Assembly: GCA_039105265.1 (NCBI GenBank)
Contig: JAPFFF010000052.1
Location: 372,001 to 436,000 of the forward strand
Direction of reading: 5' to 3'
Origin: Tritrichomonas musculus
Lineage: Eukaryota; Parabasalia; Tritrichomonadida; Tritrichomonadidae
DNA length: 64,000 bases
The first letter of the stretch is position 1, and the number at the start of each line of letters is the position of its first letter. Position numbers and translations under genes: made by a program. This document shows, piece after piece, positions 59,835 through 64,000 of this stretch. Under the pieces are notes generated by a model. That model had not been told where the DNA came from, ran no database searches, and worked only from the letters and a program-made list of their open reading frames with translations.

Positions 59835-61535
59835 ATGTCATATGAATTATATAATAATGCAAAAGATATTATATTATATACAGCATGGAAAATAAGAGAA
59901 TTTTATGATATTGCTGATTTTGAACGAAACGCAAAATATTATATTAATGATTATTGCCGATATTATTTAAAAATTGATGTAAGAGATAATGATATAAATA
60001 ATTTTTATGCAATTCACAATAAAGAAATTATACATATTGTGAGAAATCGAAAACAGCTTTATAAACAATATAGAGAATATGATGTTGAACGTGATGAGTT
60101 TGTTGAAACTGATGATGAACTTGATAAGATAGTTAGTAAAATAACTAGTTATAGAGAGTTAATAAATGATGCTACAAAAGAATTGATGGAAAAGGTATTT
60201 AAAAACAAACACAAATTATCACTTACCCAAGTTCGAAAATTAGAAGCATTTAATAGAATACAAGATAATGACATTATTAATATTTACAATAAATATTCCA
60301 AAGAATGGGAAGCAACGAAGTTGCCGAGCGCAAGCGATGAACAACATCCCGAAAAATTGGTAGTTAGCGATGAGATACATAAAGAAACATTCAATAGTAA
60401 ATTGAAAAAATACGTTATCGAGCATATGAACGATAATTTATTAACATTTGAAGATTTTAAGAGATTGATTCGTGGATGGAATAGAGGCAGAAAATCATTA
60501 AATGAATGTTATGAAAATTATAAGAATTTATATTTTAAACAACCTGGTACAACAATACAATATGCAGAAACAAAAGATACTGGATTAATTGGTTATAAAA
60601 GTCCTGATAAAATTGAAGTTTTAAAACGAGTGTTTCCTAAAAAACAAGTCGTCAATAATACTGTTAAAGCATCGTTTAATTTGAAATCGAATATTAAGCG
60701 TTATCAACTTCATAAATGTGCATCACGGAATACATGGATTATTGATTTAATGTATTGTGATAAATTATGTTATTTAGTAGCTATCAATGTAAATACTAAA
60801 TATTTATATGTTGAATTAATGAATGACAAAATTGATATTAATAAATTCTCGAAAAAAGATATTAAATCAACATTTACATATTTACGAACATTAGATAGAA
60901 TGATTAATAAAGGTATGAATGTAAAACATTTAATAGGTGATGGCGAAATGGCATTTAATTCTAGAGAAGCTAGAGACGCATATTATAATTCGAAAGGAAT
61001 TGATTTTAAACCAGTTCCTCGTCAAATTATGGGTGTATATCCTGAATTTATGCAAAAAGAACGCAATGCTGCTAAAACTGACCCATTACATGGTTCATTA
61101 GGAATTATTGATAGAGTGATTAGAACTATTAGAGATATTGCTTATAATATGAAAATTGGTATAATTACACCGAATATAATGAGTGATATCGTTAAACAAT
61201 ATAATAACTCACCACATAAAGGTTTGAGTAAATGGGCAGGCTTCAGTGTTTCGCCAAAAATGGTTAATGATGACCCTGATTTAGAGAATTACATTGTGAG
61301 AAAAATTAATCAAGAAAATTATAATGTGATGAACAAACCAGGATTTAAAATTAATGTTGGTACAAATGTTAAAGTATATAATGAAAAAGACACGATGAAT
61401 AAACGACGTGCTATTATTCAACCAGGCAGTTTTATAGTTAATGGTTTTAAGAATGGTTTATATGAAGTTGAAGGAAATGTTAATGGGAAAAATAAAACTC
61501 AAATGGTACCTAGATATAAATTAGGTTTCATATAA
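59835..61535 (+). CDS. Polinton integrase (retroviral-type, rve core), element B
   Basis: 566 residues (MSYELYNNAKDIILYTAWKI). A longer N-terminal half than in A (charged, helical, with a small G+C-richer insert near SASDEQHPE). Core: NTWIIDLMYCD (first Asp), HLIGDGEMAFNS (second Asp), DPLHGSLGIIDRVIRTIRD (third acidic residue). C-terminal domain VGTNVKVYNEKDTMNKRRAI to MVPRYKLGFI. It looks whole. Convergent with the polymerase, whose end is 8 bases away. Confidence 0.92.
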   Translation: MSYELYNNAKDIILYTAWKIREFYDIADFERNAKYYINDYCRYYLKIDVRDNDINNFYAIHNKEIIHIVRNRKQLYKQYREYDVERDEFVETDDELDKIVSKITSYRELINDATKELMEKVFKNKHKLSLTQVRKLEAFNRIQDNDIINIYNKYSKEWEATKLPSASDEQHPEKLVVSDEIHKETFNSKLKKYVIEHMNDNLLTFEDFKRLIRGWNRGRKSLNECYENYKNLYFKQPGTTIQYAETKDTGLIGYKSPDKIEVLKRVFPKKQVVNNTVKASFNLKSNIKRYQLHKCASRNTWIIDLMYCDKLCYLVAINVNTKYLYVELMNDKIDINKFSKKDIKSTFTYLRTLDRMINKGMNVKHLIGDGEMAFNSREARDAYYNSKGIDFKPVPRQIMGVYPEFMQKERNAAKTDPLHGSLGIIDRVIRTIRDIAYNMKIGIITPNIMSDIVKQYNNSPHKGLSKWAGFSVSPKMVNDDPDLENYIVRKINQENYNVMNKPGFKINVGTNVKVYNEKDTMNKRRAIIQPGSFIVNGFKNGLYEVEGNVNGKNKTQMVPRYKLGFI

Positions 61536-61536
61536 A

Positions 61537-61551
61537 GCAAATTTCATTTGC
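61537..61551. repeat. Hairpin between integrase and polymerase 3' ends
   Basis: GCAAAT-TTC-ATTTGC starts just after the integrase stop and overlaps the last codons of the polymerase. It is placed where a bidirectional 3'-end signal would be useful. In A a similar small palindrome lies at 35661-35679 at the same junction. Confidence 0.5.
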
Positions 61552-64000
61552 TGAGCGCATAAGCGAAATATTCACTACGTTTTCCTTCTTCGTATGTGGT
61601 CTTAATTGTTCGTGAGAATGATTTAACTGTTGATATAGTCATATTTTTGTTCATCGCAAAACATGGCTGACCTTTAGTTAAATCAAATGTTTGACATTTT
61701 CCATCGTATATTGAACGGTATAATTCCATATAATTTGCATGATGCCACCTATCAGCTGCGTATTTGATTGAAGCTTGTGTTAAACCTTTGCCACGTATCA
61801 TATAATCAATTTGACCTGTTGAATCCTGCAATTTATCGATGTACATTTTTTTCATTAAGAAATATGATTCTATTGATACAGGTGTTTCGTCGTGATTATT
61901 AATTGTTGGAAAATCACTGTGAAATTGACCAAGGTTATTACCGATTAATTCACGATTATATTTTTCATTAAATGCTTTAACTAATTTTGGTAAATCATCA
62001 ACTTCGATATGCATACTGTCGGTATCTTGATAATAAATATGACATCCAATATCATATGCTAAACACATAACTTCATTCATAATACGTTTTGACATTGATA
62101 ATACCTGAATACCTAATAATGAGAAATTAAAATGTTTATCAATTGGTCTTAATGTTTTTACGGCATGAATACTTGAATTTGCTATTTTTACATCATCAAT
62201 GATTTTATAATAATTTTTAATCCAATATTTATTTAATGCATCATCGTTATCAAAATATTTATAATCTTTATCAACAGGTCTTTCGATAGTTTTACCATAG
62301 CATGAATTCATGATTAATTTATATAATTGTTGTAATGGATTTTTCTGTTTCTTATATTCTAAGCGTTTATTAAATATTTTTCGAATTTCTTTTTGAATAG
62401 TATAATCACGTTTTCCAAACCATGCATAGCCACGTAATATTTCGAACTCTATTTGTTGATATTCAATTAAGTCTTCAAGAGTGATATTATCAACGACCAT
62501 ATTTAAATTTTCACCATCAGCTAAATTATCATCGTTAAGATTTAAATTAATTCGCCCGGAACTACGTTTTTTACTTTTCTAACAATAAGTGGAAATGGAT
62601 AATGTTTATTAACTTTTGTTATTTTAATTTCGATAATATATGCTCCATTATCATGAAAATATTTTAAAAATTCATCTCGTTTAGCATTGACTTTATCAAC
62701 ATTAATTACTTGAGGTTTTCCTTCAACTGTATATAAACGAGCCATTGCTGATGGGTATAAACTCACAGCGTCAAAATCACTTAATGGTTTATTAACGTGC
62801 CATTTCTTATTATATGCAGTCATACAACGACCACCATAAACTGCATGAGAACAGAATTTACGAACATGACCACCGATTTTATATAGATTACCGTTTGGAT
62901 AAAATACATTTTTATTAAATACTTCATTCGCAAGTGATGATATAGATATATAATTAAATGGGTCAATGTTGAAATCTTTTATAAAACCATTTCTAAATTC
63001 ATTGAATCCTAAACGTAATATATTAACATCTTGATGGCAATAAAAACTTGCATATTTCCACATGTCAAAATGACTACCAGTAGGAGAGTTCGCACCATTT
63101 TCGTCAATACGACAACCAGGGATTTTATCAATGTTTGAATTAAATAATTTATAATCATCATCTGTCCATATTTTATCTTCTAATAATCCAGCTTCATTAA
63201 TTGAGCCAATATTATATTTTAATCGTTCGAGTGTGTAATATTTATATGGGAATATTTCTTTTTGAACATTGGGTATGTTGAACATTTGAGGAAGTTGTGA
63301 TAACTTGCACGATAATATAGGTAATGAATCTTTAAAATGTAGTGATTTACCGTTATATTTAATATCAGCTCTCATTGTTTTCGTTCCCTTAATTATTGAT
63401 TTACATAAACCGAATTGTGCCAACATTCTTATATCGTATGCTAAATTATGAAAATATATAACTGCTCCATCTGGTAAATATTCTAATAATTGAATGTTGC
63501 AATTTTCACCCCGAAATTCTTTATTAATTTTACCGTTTTGTGATTGAAGAACACACATAAACGGTTTGTGAATATCACCTGAAACATCAGCCTCAAAATC
63601 TGCATACCAATACGTAGGGTCAGCTGTCTTATAATTAGTTTTAATTTTAGGCGGTGCTATTAATTTAGTGCAACAATCAGGGTCATATTCTAAATTAATA
63701 TTTGAAATATCTGTTTCAATTTCATTATAAAATACTGTATTTAATATTTTATATTCTCCAAACGTAATTGGTTTAAAATAGCCTTGTTTGAATAATTCGC
63801 GAACAAGATTTGATGATGATATATAATGACGTGCATTTATCCAATGATTACAATGATATTCTTTATCAAATTTATCGGGTTCTATATTTTGGTTAAGGTT
63901 TTTGATATAATAATTGCTAAATGGTGTTTTTTCTTCGATGAAATAATGATTTTCGAATATGTTGAATGTATGAGTATATTGTGGTTCAGCATCGTTATAT
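61544..64000 (-). CDS. Protein-primed family B DNA polymerase (element B), partial, looks broken (about one break)
   Basis: Runs off the right edge; the N-terminal region is outside. Exonuclease motifs YADFEAD, FHNLAYDIRML and YCHQDVNILR, and polymerase motifs DFDAVSLYPSAM, KLIMNSCYGKTI and YYQDTDSMHIE, are all present and match the A copy closely. The upstream stretch to the edge matches A as well (FIEEKTPFSNYYIK). Confidence 0.9.

Larger units (their letters stand above)
48260..64000. mobile_element. Polinton/Maverick-like element B (fossil, partial at right edge)
   Basis: From left to right: internal-virion-like protein (+), packaging ATPase (+), 141-residue protein (-), small membrane protein (+), MAFGSW type 2 (-), major capsid (+), 157-residue protein (+), 110-residue protein (-), fibre-like (+), 221-residue protein (-), MAFGSW type 1 (+), 84-residue protein (-), integrase (+), polymerase (-, runs off the edge). 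It is AT-rich like the host. Fibre and polymerase look broken (about one break each); the rest look whole. Terminal repeats are not visible because the right end is outside the window. Likely fairly young. Confidence 0.88.

Noticed and set aside
1-64000. CRISPR arrays, rRNA genes, bacterial operons
   Set aside because: No regularly spaced repeats with unique spacers, no rRNA motifs and no bacterial ribosome binding pattern; the window is eukaryotic.

Overview
The window looks like a nuclear contig of a parabasalid protist, most likely Tritrichomonas (T. foetus-like). Genes have no visible introns and very AT-rich spacers. The gene families are trichomonad favourites: DUF3447/ankyrin proteins with BspA-type leucine-rich repeats, kinase plus Sel1-repeat proteins, tandem kinase/pseudokinase proteins, GT8 and GT2 glycosyltransferases, a secreted sialidase, NUMOD4/HNH endonucleases and Polinton (Maverick) elements. 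The species call is inference from gene content and composition, not from a marker gene.

Layout. 1-23 kb is host territory: a left-truncated DUF3447-LRR gene (-), a broken RBR ubiquitin ligase (+), an FCP1-like phosphatase (+), a GT8 transferase (-), a sialidase (-), a 2.5 kb gene-poor gap, a broken kinase with ubiquitin-like repeats (-), a tandem pseudokinase-kinase protein (-), a 130-bp tandem repeat island, a GT2 transferase (-), and a large protein that fuses endonuclease V to a von Willebrand A domain (-). 23-33.5 kb is a graveyard: a kinase-Sel1 pseudogene, a virus-protein-like fragment, an HNH gene with a partial duplicate, a 290-bp foldback element, a DUF3447 pseudogene, and an inverted-repeat structure next to a perfect 25-bp-arm palindrome.

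33.56-64.0 kb is almost wholly two related Polinton-like elements lying head to head. Element A (about 33.56-48.2 kb) is richer in G+C. Element B (about 48.3 kb to beyond the right edge) is AT-rich like the host. Both carry a retroviral-type integrase, a protein-primed family B DNA polymerase, a major capsid protein, a long fibre-like protein, several small conserved proteins and two paralogous 'MAFGSW' proteins that resemble membrane-active adenovirus protein VI. Only B carries the packaging ATPase and its neighbours. Most capsid and integrase genes look whole. A few genes in each copy look broken, so both are treated as young fossils.

Within each element, integrase and polymerase would serve replication and insertion, and the capsid, ATPase, MAFGSW and fibre proteins a virion stage. 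The integrase-polymerase block is inverted relative to the structural block between A and B, and one small gene is flipped. Several host genes carry frameshifts. Some of these sit in homopolymer runs and could be assembly errors; the kinase-Sel1 gene, with three in-frame stops, is a real pseudogene.
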